A stretch of DNA of 41,096 nt, taken from contig BJOX01000219.1 of assembly GCA_009731375.1 (NCBI GenBank), forward strand, positions 537,228 through 578,323, written 5' to 3'. Shown here one piece after another: positions 19,676 through 27,095 of the stretch (position 1 is its first letter; each line of letters starts with the position of its first letter). Source of the DNA: Paulinella micropora (lineage: Eukaryota; Cercozoa; Imbricatea; Euglyphida). The notes beneath the pieces are model-generated. The model did no database searches and was not told where the DNA came from. It worked only from the letters and a program-made list of their open reading frames with translations. A program made the position numbers and the translations under genes.

Positions 19676-20649
19676 AAGTCCTGGTCTAGGCCCCATTCGG
19701 GCTCCTTGGCCGGCGCCCGCGCGTACTCGCTCACTCTTTTTTCGAAAAAGTTAGTCTTGCCTACCACGCCTAGCTGTTCCATGAAGGGCAGAGGGCACTT
19801 GGCCACCCCGTACAGCTTTTCGCTCAGGCCCAAGTTCTGCAGCAGGCCGTCCGCCACAAACTCGACGTACCGCTCCATCAGCGTCGCGTTCAGGCCCAGC
19901 AAGGCCACCGGCAGCGACTCGCTGATGAACCTCCGCTCGACCTCGACACAGCCCGCCACGATCTGGAAAATGCGCGACATCTGCAGCTTGTTCGACACGT
20001 GGTGCTTGTACAAGTGGCACGCGAACAGGCCGTGCTGCGTCTCGTCCCGCGCAATAAACTCGTTGCTGGTGCACAGGCCCTGCAGCAGGCCCGGGTGCTT
20101 TTGTTTCAGCCAAAAGATGGAGGCGAAAGAAGAGGCGAACTGGACAAGTTCCACACAAGCGAACGCCACCAGCCGCTCGGCAAACGAAGACCGGGCCGGG
20201 CTGAGCCACTGCAGCGCCCATTTCGCTTTTTGGGCGACGGTCGGGACCTGCGTGATCGCATTGAACAACTTGTCCTTCTCTTGCTGGTCGCTGATGATCG
20301 TGTCGATCAACAGGCTGTAGGTCCGCGAGTGTTCGGCCTCATTAAAGATCTGGTAAGAATAAAAAAGTCTCGCTTCGGAATACTGCACTTCGGCCAAAAA
20401 ATTAGCGGCCAGGTTCTCTTGGACGATGCCGTCCGAGCTAGCAAAGAAGCCCAGCACCATCTTAATAAAATGCTGCTCGTCCGCACTCAGTTTCTTTAAA
20501 TCAGCCTGTTCCCGGCTCAGGTCTAGCTCATCTGCTGTCCAGAACGACCGCAGGGAAGCTTCATAGAATGAATACAGGTCCGGACGCCGTATCGGGAAGA
20601 GACAAAATCGCGATGCTTCCGGCACGAGCAGTTTTTCTTCAGTGTCCAT
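19672..20649 (-). CDS. Ribonucleotide reductase small subunit (R2, class Ia)
   Basis: 325 aa, the usual size for an R2. It makes the tyrosyl radical used by the large subunit to reduce ribonucleoside diphosphates. All di-iron ligands are visible: D43 (in ADELDLS), E104 and H107 (NEAEHS), E167 (FACVEL), E203 and H206 (RDETQH). The radical tyrosine fits Y111 (SRTYSLLID). The C-terminus ends LDQDF, like the acidic-Phe tail that docks on the large subunit. The ATG at 20,649 lies 9 bases from a 10-N gap (20,659-20,668), so the promoter is cut. No large subunit is in the window; it would come from further right or from the host. The coding sequence appears intact. Confidence 0.93.
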   Translation of the reverse strand: MDTEEKLLVPEASRFCLFPIRRPDLYSFYEASLRSFWTADELDLSREQADLKKLSADEQHFIKMVLGFFASSDGIVQENLAANFLAEVQYSEARLFYSYQIFNEAEHSRTYSLLIDTIISDQQEKDKLFNAITQVPTVAQKAKWALQWLSPARSSFAERLVAFACVELVQFASSFASIFWLKQKHPGLLQGLCTSNEFIARDETQHGLFACHLYKHHVSNKLQMSRIFQIVAGCVEVERRFISESLPVALLGLNATLMERYVEFVADGLLQNLGLSEKLYGVAKCPLPFMEQLGVVGKTNFFEKRVSEYARAPAKEPEWGLDQDF

Positions 20650-20767
20650 AATTCGCTCNNNNNNNNNNTCTGTTGTCCAGTTTCAGCAAGGCCATCTTTT
20701 AATACTGTAAAGGGGAAAGAGGATATATTTTTTTTCTTATGGCGCAAAACAGAAACAAAGACTAACT

Positions 20768-21115
20768 ATGTTGCAAAGACGTAAGACCGAACAGCGGCTG
20801 ATGCACTCGTCGCCAGAGTCCATCACCGTAACTTCGCACGAGCTCGCACTCGAGCTCAAGCGCAGCTACAGCGATTTCTCTTGGCAGAGCGTGCCGCAGC
20901 TCATTGTTGACGGGGTCAAGTACCTCGCTCTCTATACTAATCATACGGGCGAGGAGAAGAAGCAGATCCTCATTTCGGTCCTCGTGGACTTGTGTCCCGA
21001 CGACAACGTGGACAAGCTCATCCCGCCCGTGGTCGATGTCATCTGGGAGCTCGTGAAGGCCGCCCTCGCTACCAACTGCTGCGAGCTGTGTCCCAAGGTC
21101 TGCACTATCAGCTAA
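20768..21115 (+). CDS. Conserved-looking viral protein of unknown function, 115 aa
   Basis: ATG at 20,768 is preceded by an A/T-rich stretch. The C-terminal two thirds are helical with a pattern of Lys-Lys followed by Leu/Ile/Val-rich helices (EEKKQILISVLVDLCPDDNV, then DKLIPPVVDVIWELVK). I recall a similar pattern in short uncharacterised proteins of phycodnaviruses and related viruses, but I cannot name a family. Four Cys residues lie near the C-terminus. Its stop overlaps by 4 bp the stop of the convergent SLATT gene (21,112-21,115). There is no signal peptide or clear membrane segment. Confidence 0.6.
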   Translation: MLQRRKTEQRLMHSSPESITVTSHELALELKRSYSDFSWQSVPQLIVDGVKYLALYTNHTGEEKKQILISVLVDLCPDDNVDKLIPPVVDVIWELVKAALATNCCELCPKVCTIS

Positions 21116-21784
21116 GTAGGCATCGGGATCAAGTGCCTGCCCAGCGTCACGGGCGTGCCGTGGTGGATCCTGACCGGCTCGCCGCTCGTCACCATTTGCG
21201 CGCGCGCTTTGGCCAGCTTCTCGCGGTCCAGGCGGTGCGCCCACAGCACCACGCCCGGTATAACTTGCTCGTTCGAACGCACTTTCTCCAGGGCCATGGT
21301 AATCTTGACCAACAGCACGTCCGCCGCTAATCTAAAGCGCCTCTTCTTGGCCATCTCGACTGACAGCTCGTTCTTGACCATCTCGAAAAGTATCTCGCAG
21401 GAGAAGTGGCGCTCTGCTTTCTGCCCAAAGTTGAAAAAGCTGTTGGTGCCGGAGACGATGGCTACTACGATCAGGCAGGTCACGCTGACCCAGTCGTAGC
21501 CCGCCCGGCCCGCCTCACGCCTTGAAGCCGAAATTTCCCACGATAACGGAACAGATCGCCGGCACGATCGTAGACAGCAAACCAAACAACAGAAAACGGT
21601 TGTAGTAGTAGTAGCCGGCCGAGTTGTTGAGGCGCGCGTGCAGGGCACACTCGTCCACCACGCTGGCAAAATATTGCTCGTGCCTCGAAGACCACTCCTC
21701 TTCCTCTCGCTTGACGTCGCTGTCGTCCGAGTCATGGTTGTCGTTCGAATGCGACCGCATCGCCAGGATTTTATCCTCGTCCAT
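21112..21784 (-). pseudogene. SLATT-type two-TM membrane protein, single frameshift
   Basis: Two minus-strand frames differing by one base together give a SLATT-like protein. From ATG 21,784 the first frame has an acidic cytoplasmic start, a WSSRHEQYFASVVDECALHA helix and TM1 (FLLFGLLSTIVPAICSVIVG), then stops at 21,515. The second frame continues with TM2 (VSVTCLIVVAIVSGTNSFF), then FGQKAERH, and a helix of KNELSVEMAKKRR type that is characteristic after TM2, ending at 21,112. SLATT proteins are thought to form membrane pores or sensors; they occur in bacterial conflict systems and in large eukaryotic viruses. The break lies in the loop near 21,510-21,535. It may be a real lesion or a sequencing error. 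Confidence 0.7.
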
Positions 21785-21807
21785 CTTTACTTTTGGTGGT
21801 GGGAAAC

Positions 21808-21824
21808 TGCAAGATTAAAAAAAA
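21808..21824 (-). promoter_or_regulatory. A-tract/TCTTG-type promoter motif for the SLATT-type gene
   Basis: On the minus strand TTTTTTTTAATCTTGCA lies about 30 nt before the ATG. It is a variant of the motif shared by other viral genes here, with T in place of A in the tract. Confidence 0.45.
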
Positions 21825-21863
21825 TGTGCGACTGGTAGCAGCGCGCGCACACCGACAGCCATT

Positions 21864-21920
21864 GCCGACTTGCACATTGGCTGTAAAATTTTACTGTGCA
21901 AGTCGGCATGCGATCGCATG
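21864..21920. terminator. 12-bp hairpin plus adjoining 14-bp palindrome downstream of the penton gene
   Basis: GCCGACTTGCAC (21,864-21,875) and GTGCAAGTCGGC (21,896-21,907) are perfect inverted copies separated by 20 bases. The palindrome CATGCGATCGCATG follows at 21,907-21,920. The structure lies about 90 bases past the penton stop, where its transcript should end. Confidence 0.55.
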
Positions 21921-21995
21921 GCCAGGATTTTATCCTCGTCATGGTAACTGCAAGCTTTGAAGGAATGTGCGATTGCTGGGCCGGCGGCCACTCTA

Positions 21996-22826
21996 TCAGC
22001 AACCGGCTTTCGACAGCAGCATCTCCCAGTCGGCCCCATTCAAGTCCACTTTGTCCCTGGTGTCAGGATTGCACACCTGCAGGTGCAAGTACTTCGTCAG
22101 TGTCGAAAACACCACGTACTGGCCGTGCCGGTCCTGCGCCGACGACTGGTAGCCACCCGAACTCGCGAGGAAAGGAATGATCAGGCTGCCCGACTGCACT
22201 TTCGTGCCGCGCGAGACCGCGCCCGTCAGCGACACCTCCTCGTAGTTGCCGTCCGTCGAGTAGGCCAAGCTACTGCATTCCTTGATCTTGATGCCCAGCG
22301 AAGTCAGCAGGCCCAGCGCCACGACTTGCGTCAAGACGGTGGTCTGGCCCGACGTCAGTGCAAAGAGCTCGTTCTGGGCCGAGGTCGGGAAGCCTAGCAC
22401 GGCGTGCGCGCTGTCGTCGCCGCTCTTGCTGTAGATGTTGAACTCTGCCGCCGCGGACAGCGTGAACTGCAGCTTGAGCTTGGTGTCGAGATAAACCACT
22501 CCGATCGACTGTCCTACCTGTACAAAGCCCTCGTTGATTAAAAGCGATTGCAGCGCGTCGGCCAAAGTCTCCCCTGTATAATTTTGCGACGGGATCGTGA
22601 TCGTCACGTCGCCCGTGGCCGTCGAGTTCAAGTAGAGCTTGTTGTTCTTGGAATTGATGTTGTACGTCGCGTTCGGGATCGTCGCCCAGATGAGCTTGTA
22701 TCTGCCTGGGATCGCTTCCGACAGCGACAGCCGGAACTCGGCCGAATCGCCCGAGCCTTGCACCCGGTCGCGGTCCTTGCTGCGGACCAGGATGTTCATC
22801 TCCGAAATGTTGCGCAGGCCGCTCAT
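21996..22826 (-). CDS. Penton-like minor capsid protein
   Basis: 276 aa from ATG 22,826; the frame is open upstream, but that part is the A/T-rich divergent promoter. The N-terminus reads SKDRDRVQGSGDSAEFRLSL followed by GRYKLIWATIPNATYNIN, the pattern I associate with penton or minor capsid proteins of polinton-like viruses and virophages (single jelly-roll, capsid vertex). Further on are regular beta-type segments (VTITIPSQNY, the LADALQSLL helix, LKLQFTLSAAAEFNIYS) and an HAVLGFP stretch like the conserved LGF turn of these proteins. It is transcribed away from the fibre-like gene at 22,880 across a 53-bp shared promoter. It is intact. A structure prediction would settle the fold. Confidence 0.78.
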   Translation of the reverse strand: MSGLRNISEMNILVRSKDRDRVQGSGDSAEFRLSLSEAIPGRYKLIWATIPNATYNINSKNNKLYLNSTATGDVTITIPSQNYTGETLADALQSLLINEGFVQVGQSIGVVYLDTKLKLQFTLSAAAEFNIYSKSGDDSAHAVLGFPTSAQNELFALTSGQTTVLTQVVALGLLTSLGIKIKECSSLAYSTDGNYEEVSLTGAVSRGTKVQSGSLIIPFLASSGGYQSSAQDRHGQYVVFSTLTKYLHLQVCNPDTRDKVDLNGADWEMLLSKAGC

Positions 22827-22879
22827 TTCCGAAAAAAAATTAAATGTTGTCACTAGTGTAGTGCAAGAGGAAAAAAAAT
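22827..22879. promoter_or_regulatory. Bidirectional promoter between penton and fibre-like genes
   Basis: 53 bases between two divergent ATGs, with A8 followed by TTAAATGTTGTCACTAG toward the fibre and an A8 run just before its ATG. Toward the penton it reads CCTCTTGCACTACACTAG, a TCTTG core like that seen upstream of other viral genes. Confidence 0.5.
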
Positions 22880-24061
22880 ATGCTGACACTCAGCGGCAAC
22901 AAGCGCCTGCGCCTGGAGGATGTGGTCGAGACCAAACCGCTCCCCTCCATGGTCACTGCTTTTGGCGAACACAAGGTCGCGGAGTCTACCCCGCTAGTGC
23001 AGGAGACGTTCCCTTACACGGGCACCCTGAACTCGCGCAAGTTCGCGACCTCTGGCTCCGTGACCACCGCCGCCGGCCTGTTGTCGCTCAGCGGCGCCGC
23101 GCAGGCCGAGACGCTCCGTCGCTGCAAGTACCGCGCGGGGCAAGGGCTCGTCTGCCGCTTCACTGCGTTGTTCCCCGCCGCAGCCAACGTGGCTAATTCG
23201 GCCATGGCCGGCCTAGGCGACGACAACAACGGGTTCTTCTTCGTGCAGGACCAGACACGAACCAACAGGCTGCGGATCTTGCACCGCAATGCGAGTGTCG
23301 ACACTTACGTCGACCAGAAAGACTGGAGCCTGAACAACTGCCTGGGCGGCGACGACGTCATGGACCGCAAGGACTGGGCCAAGGGCAACATTTTTCAGAT
23401 CCAGATGCAGTACCTAGGGTTCGGGGCCGTCACGTTCTCGGTCGAGAGGCAGTCGGACGGGGTGCTAGTCCCAGTGCACCGGATCCAGTACGCGGGCGCC
23501 AACACGACGCCTTCGCTCTCCAACGCCAGCTTGCCGTTCAGGCTCAAGACGACTGGCGCGGGCGGCCTGGTGCGCACTGCCAGCGTCGGCGTCCTGGTCG
23601 AGGATCCCGTGAGACAGCTGGGCATTAATTTTGCTCGCACCAACGTGCAGACGATTGGCACGACCGAACAGAACGTGTTGGTGATCCGCAACAAGAGCTT
23701 GATTGGTGCGCTCCCTAACAACGACCTGCTGTTCCCGATCCTGCTGACTGCTACGGCCGTGTCTGGCACCAAGCCCGTGATCATCCGAGTGCTCACGCAA
23801 GCCACGTTCGGCAGCGCGCCGACCTACGCGAACCACGACACTGCCTCGAATACCGAATACTCCGCTTCGCTGGTCACGGTGTCTACTGGCAACGCGGTGG
23901 CCGCGTGCGTCGTGTCGGCCACGGGCTCAGCGTCTGCCTCGCTGGACCTGAGTCGGCTCAATATCGCTATCGGGCCGGGAGAAGTGCTCTGCATTGCGGC
24001 CAGCACTACTTCCGGGTCGGCAGACGTGCACCTGAGTCTGTCCTGGTACGAATACGTATGA
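22880..24061 (+). CDS. Fibre or lectin-like virion surface protein
   Basis: 393 aa from ATG 22,880. The central part (RYRAGQGLVCRFTALFP-like, then GLGDDNNGFFF, RILHRN and FQIQMQYLGFGAVTFSVE) is a beta-rich pattern seen in receptor-binding tail or fibre proteins of phages and in large eukaryotic viruses, probably a concanavalin-like sandwich. The C-terminal part (APTYANHDTASNTEYSA; SLDLSRLNIAIGPGEVLCIA; SADVHLSLSWYEYV) is a second beta domain ending in the aromatic tail common to such fibres. There is no signal peptide. It sits in the capsid gene region beside the penton, to which fibres attach in related viruses. Function is inferred from pattern, not from a matched family. Confidence 0.65.
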   Translation: MLTLSGNKRLRLEDVVETKPLPSMVTAFGEHKVAESTPLVQETFPYTGTLNSRKFATSGSVTTAAGLLSLSGAAQAETLRRCKYRAGQGLVCRFTALFPAAANVANSAMAGLGDDNNGFFFVQDQTRTNRLRILHRNASVDTYVDQKDWSLNNCLGGDDVMDRKDWAKGNIFQIQMQYLGFGAVTFSVERQSDGVLVPVHRIQYAGANTTPSLSNASLPFRLKTTGAGGLVRTASVGVLVEDPVRQLGINFARTNVQTIGTTEQNVLVIRNKSLIGALPNNDLLFPILLTATAVSGTKPVIIRVLTQATFGSAPTYANHDTASNTEYSASLVTVSTGNAVAACVVSATGSASASLDLSRLNIAIGPGEVLCIAASTTSGSADVHLSLSWYEYV

Positions 24062-24089
24062 AAAAAAAGAAAGTTCGTCTTGTATTATA
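24062..24089 (+). promoter_or_regulatory. A-tract/TCTTGT promoter motif for the resolvase
   Basis: AAAAAAAGAAAGTTCGTCTT followed by GTATTATA starts right after the fibre-like stop and lies about 38 nt before the resolvase ATG. It matches the TCTTGTATT form seen upstream of the HMG-like gene. Confidence 0.5.
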
Positions 24090-24115
24090 AAAAACAAAAG
24101 AGAAGGAGAAAAGGA

Positions 24116-24988
24116 ATGAAGATCGTGTCAATTGACCCGGGGCTGAGAAATCTTGGAGTGGTCGTGCTCGAAAAGGACAACCGCACCAAGGCCATCACAG
24201 TCACGTATGCCAGTGTGCTAAGCATAGCCAGACGGGACGACACTGGCTCGTTTAAGACCAAGTCTCTGTTCGCGTGCCTTAGCGCGATTGAGGAACTGTA
24301 TAACGCCGACGTTGCAGTGGTAGAGGATCAAAACTTCGGGAGAGCAAATACCTGCCCGGACAATTTGCTCATTCAAGCGGCGGCCGGTGCAACTATGCTC
24401 AGTCTCGGTGCTAAGGAGCTACTTTTCTATCAGAGCTCATTCAAGTTTTCCTGCTTTTTCTCACTTACTCCGACGATATCCGGCCGAGTCAAGGGGAAAT
24501 ACAAAGTTCAGTCTAAAGTATTGGCACAGAATTTAATAGAATCGTTCAGCGTAACTGGCGAGACGAGATGCCTCACAGAGTCAGATCACTTGAGCGACGC
24601 CTTTGGTCTTGCCTTCTGTGCGCTGGTCAGAGGGACCGCACGAGGGCCGGGCGGCCAGCTGGCAGTGCGTCGCTCTGAGCCTGTACCGATCCCTGTTGGG
24701 GTGCAGACGCGGAAAAAGCAGGAGCAGGAGCAGCCGCCTTGTGTTGGTTCCATTTTCGAGCTGATGTACGCCATGCGCTCCTTGTGTGCCATCGCCTTGA
24801 CTTCGGGCGTGGCCATCTGCTCCTTGAAAAATGTGTTGTATGCGGACGGCGCGCGGGGCTTGCGCTCGGGCTTGGCGGGAGCAGCAGCGGTGGTAGCGTG
24901 TCCACAAGTCGCGCAGTTGGAAGACATCTCTAGTTTTTTGCCTTTGTCCTTTGTTGATGATAGGGCAATACAAGATTTATTTTTTTAG
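24116..24988 (+). CDS. RuvC-like Holliday junction resolvase with antisense-overlapping C-terminal extension
   Basis: The ATG at 24,116 is chosen because MKIVSIDPGLRNLGV is the classic N-terminal strand with the first Asp (D7). E70 lies in VVEDQNFGRAN, and D157/D161 lie in ESDHLSDAFGLA, giving the RuvC-fold catalytic set. Poxviruses, iridoviruses and related viruses use such enzymes to resolve branched or concatemeric DNA before packaging. The recognisable domain ends near residue 173 (about 24,634). The frame then stays open for about 117 more codons, antisense to the HMG-like gene (24,586-24,927), with no family-like sequence. Either the stop has been lost or the overlap is real. The active-site residues are intact. 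Confidence 0.85.
   Translation: MKIVSIDPGLRNLGVVVLEKDNRTKAITVTYASVLSIARRDDTGSFKTKSLFACLSAIEELYNADVAVVEDQNFGRANTCPDNLLIQAAAGATMLSLGAKELLFYQSSFKFSCFFSLTPTISGRVKGKYKVQSKVLAQNLIESFSVTGETRCLTESDHLSDAFGLAFCALVRGTARGPGGQLAVRRSEPVPIPVGVQTRKKQEQEQPPCVGSIFELMYAMRSLCAIALTSGVAICSLKNVLYADGARGLRSGLAGAAAVVACPQVAQLEDISSFLPLSFVDDRAIQDLFF
24586..24927 (-). CDS. HMG-box-like DNA-binding protein, 113 aa
   Basis: ATG 24,927. The N-terminus has CATCGH (a possible half zinc site), then KPERKPRAPSAYNTFFKEQM and a helix with MAHKERMAYISSKM, which fits the first helices of an HMG box (basic arm, PxSAYxxFxKE, then K...R...ISxxW, here ISSKM). HMG-like proteins bend DNA and occur in many large DNA viruses as chromatin or packaging factors. 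The domain ends near residue 62; the remaining 50 residues are antisense to the resolvase gene and look unstructured. The gene converges with the resolvase and shares about 340 bp with its open frame. Confidence 0.7.
   Translation of the reverse strand: MSSNCATCGHATTAAAPAKPERKPRAPSAYNTFFKEQMATPEVKAMAHKERMAYISSKMEPTQGGCSCSCFFRVCTPTGIGTGSERRTASWPPGPRAVPLTSAQKARPKASLK
24970..24986 (-). promoter_or_regulatory. A-tract/TCTTGT promoter motif for the HMG-like gene
   Basis: On the minus strand AAAAAAATAAATCTTGT, continuing ATTGCCCTATCAT, lies about 48 nt before the ATG. A later CAAAGGACAAAGG segment matches the leader of the gene starting at 29,239. Confidence 0.55.
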
Positions 24989-25003
24989 TCAATAAACTGG
25001 GAA

Positions 25004-25050
25004 AAATCACAAAACCTCAAAAAGAAGTTTTGTGATTTCACGGGAAATCA
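25004..25050. terminator. Two mutually exclusive hairpins between resolvase and capsid transcription units
   Basis: AAATCACAAAAC (25,004-25,015) and GTTTTGTGATTT (25,027-25,038) form a perfect 12-bp stem with an 11-base loop. TGATTTC (25,033-25,039) and GAAATCA (25,044-25,050) form a second stem that uses some of the same bases. The site is just past the resolvase stop (plus) and past the stop of the 45-aa gene (minus), so it can serve as a two-way 3'-end signal. Confidence 0.6.
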
Positions 25051-25063
25051 TGAAATATCATTC

Positions 25064-25201
25064 TTAATAGTTTATGATTTCCGGGCCGGCCGGTGCCGCC
25101 GCTTGTTCGTCCGGACACCTCACTGGGAAGTACAGAATACACACGCACCCGATCACCCCGACCACTAGGACGGCGATGATTGCTACCACGAGCGGTTCCA
25201 T
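25064..25201 (-). CDS. 45-aa single-pass membrane microprotein
   Basis: ATG at 25,201, stop at 25,064. The translation starts MEPLVVAIIAVLVVGVIGCV, an acidic residue followed by about 20 hydrophobic residues, then a few Cys, and ends in a short polar tail rich in Ala, Pro and Glu. This is the layout of a small type III or tail-exposed membrane protein. It lies directly downstream of the major capsid gene on the same strand with a small gap (25,235-25,244) between. Tiny membrane proteins next to capsid genes are common in viruses that have an internal membrane, so a virion-membrane role is plausible but unproven. Confidence 0.55.
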   Translation of the reverse strand: MEPLVVAIIAVLVVGVIGCVCILYFPVRCPDEQAAAPAGPEIINY

Positions 25202-25246
25202 TTTTTTGACTTTGCTCGCTTTAATAATTAAAATNNNNNNNNNNGT

Positions 25247-27070
25247 TTAGACCGAGGCCACCTCCAGGCTACCATTGCTTTCGTGCAAGTACTTGAAATA
25301 GGCGCTGTAGATCGTAATATCATACAAGCCGTCTACCACGCCGCGTTTGCCCGACGTGGTGGCGGTGACAACCATCTCTTCTTGGGCGTTGTAAGTAGTC
25401 GCGGACACGTCGGGCGCCTGCTGGAACTTCAGCTTCAGCTGGTGGAAGTCGCCGCGGGACCAGAGCACGGGCTGGTCGTTCAGGTCCGTGATGGACGCGG
25501 TGTACTCCATCGCCGCATTGGCCTCCCAGTCGACCGTGTTGGTCGCGCCAGATCGCGTGCTGCTGAACTTGATCTTGACCCCGCACGAACGCAGCCAGCT
25601 CGAGCTAGCCAGCAGGGTGTTGAGGTTCGTCATCGCGGCCGTGGCGGGCGAAGTGTAGCGACGGTCGGTAATTATGGCAAACGTGAGGTCAGAGTCGATA
25701 TCAAGGACTGCCACCGTCACGCCCCTGAAGTCCACGGTCAAGCGGTTGGTGTCGTTCAGAGCAAACACCGCGGTGTTGGCGTACCAAGCCCCGTACTTGT
25801 ACGTGACGGTCGACGCTACCGGCGCGAGGCCGACGTTGATCACCAGGCGCTCGCGATTGCCGACAAAGGTCTTGTAGCCGTCCATCACGCCGTCTAACAT
25901 GGCCTTGGGGTCGTTGGTAAACGGGATCATGTACACGCTGTTGGACTTCAGGTAGGAGCTGCGCACCAACTGTCCCATCGTCTCCTCGCGGAAAAAGCGC
26001 TCGTCGATCGGGGTCCCTTCACCCAGCTGGCTGCGCCCGTTGACATCTTCCAAATCAATCGTAGCCGAATCTCCGAACGAGTCGTAGGTCATCAAACGCC
26101 CCGTGGTATCGTACGTGTACTGCGGATAGTAGGTAGTAGTGTCAGCGCCAAGGTAGCTGTACGAAGACTGGTCGCCTGATTTGCGGATGAAGACAAACAG
26201 CGCGCCCGAGTGGTGGGAAAATTGGTCCAGATCAATCGCCAATCGGTCGGATGCCTTGATGCGCTGGCCATAGGCCGTGTACTGCACAAAGTCGATGTAC
26301 TTCTGCTCGGCGACCTTGCCCTGCTTCAGCGGGCTCCGGCCCAGGCGCATCCCGTTCGGCAGCTGCGTGCAGCCCGTGATGAAGCGGATCTCGCCCAAGC
26401 TGGCAGTGCAGGGCACGGCGGGCGCGGACTGGCCGTTGACAGCCGACTGGGCCGCCACAAAGATCGAGCCTCTGGGATAAAACCGGATCTCGAGGTCGCC
26501 ACGCAGCGTGCTCAGGTCCAAGTCCATGCCGTTCAGCCAAGTGTGCACCAGCGGTAGGTAGAAGTACTGTTCGGCGTTGTTTTCCCACTGGCGGCCGCTG
26601 ACCTTGCCCGTCTTGGGGCACATGTTGACCATGTCGGCGATCTGGTCGATGGCCTCTTGCGGCAGCGTATTGAGTACCACGTGCATCATGTCACCGTAAT
26701 AGCGCGCGATTTCGGTGCCCGTCAGGCGGTCGAGGTACTCGATACGCTCGAACCACATGGTGGTAGGCAAGACTCGCGAGTCGGTCGGCTGGCTGCCGCT
26801 GGTCGTGAACGTGATCTTGAAGCGCAAGGTCGCGTCATGGATCGCGCCGGCTTGGTTATTCTCGAGGATAAAGCTAAAAAAAGCAGTGTTGCTCAGCGCC
26901 GTGGTCGCGGCGGGGGGGCCCATCGCGGTTTGAGTCCAGCAAGGGCGCGCATTGACCGCACGGGCGTGCTCGGGATCAATCAAGATCTCCTGGCCGTTGC
27001 GCGCTCTCTTGCCTGTGGCAACCTTTTGCTGTTTGCTAGCAGGGGGCACGACGACGGTGGCGGAAGACAT
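25247..27070 (-). CDS. Major capsid protein, double jelly-roll
   Basis: 607 aa from ATG 27,070. The first jelly-roll is suggested by FFSFILENNQAGAIHDATLR, then MWFERIEYLDRLTGTEIARY and YYGDMMHVVLNTLPQE. The next conserved block is FYLPLVHTWLNGMDLDLSTL followed by LRGDLEIRFYPRGS. The second jelly-roll begins around residue 290 with repeated beta segments, and the protein ends YSAYFKYLHESNG. The WFxRIEyL and yLPL signatures are those of double jelly-roll capsid proteins of Bamfordvirae (polinton-like viruses, virophages, Nucleocytoviricota). The style looks closer to polinton-like viruses, but that is by eye. The gene appears intact and lies amid other putative structural genes on the minus strand. 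Confidence 0.87.
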   Translation of the reverse strand: MSSATVVVPPASKQQKVATGKRARNGQEILIDPEHARAVNARPCWTQTAMGPPAATTALSNTAFFSFILENNQAGAIHDATLRFKITFTTSGSQPTDSRVLPTTMWFERIEYLDRLTGTEIARYYGDMMHVVLNTLPQEAIDQIADMVNMCPKTGKVSGRQWENNAEQYFYLPLVHTWLNGMDLDLSTLRGDLEIRFYPRGSIFVAAQSAVNGQSAPAVPCTASLGEIRFITGCTQLPNGMRLGRSPLKQGKVAEQKYIDFVQYTAYGQRIKASDRLAIDLDQFSHHSGALFVFIRKSGDQSSYSYLGADTTTYYPQYTYDTTGRLMTYDSFGDSATIDLEDVNGRSQLGEGTPIDERFFREETMGQLVRSSYLKSNSVYMIPFTNDPKAMLDGVMDGYKTFVGNRERLVINVGLAPVASTVTYKYGAWYANTAVFALNDTNRLTVDFRGVTVAVLDIDSDLTFAIITDRRYTSPATAAMTNLNTLLASSSWLRSCGVKIKFSSTRSGATNTVDWEANAAMEYTASITDLNDQPVLWSRGDFHQLKLKFQQAPDVSATTYNAQEEMVVTATTSGKRGVVDGLYDITIYSAYFKYLHESNGSLEVASV

Positions 27071-27095
27071 CGTCGTTGGCAGTATAATATCAAGG

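Larger units (their letters stand above)
21750..21950 (-). repeat. Duplicated 5' end of the SLATT-type gene
   Basis: Sequence around the SLATT start (21,750-21,784 and its leader to about 21,833) recurs imperfectly at about 21,907-21,990. Both copies contain the AGGATTTTATCCTCGTC core (DEDKILAM on the minus strand) followed by ACTGCAAG and a TGTGCGA segment. The offset is about 157 bp. The distal copy has an ATG-less start and runs into unrelated sequence, so it is a fossil of a partial duplication. Confidence 0.75.
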
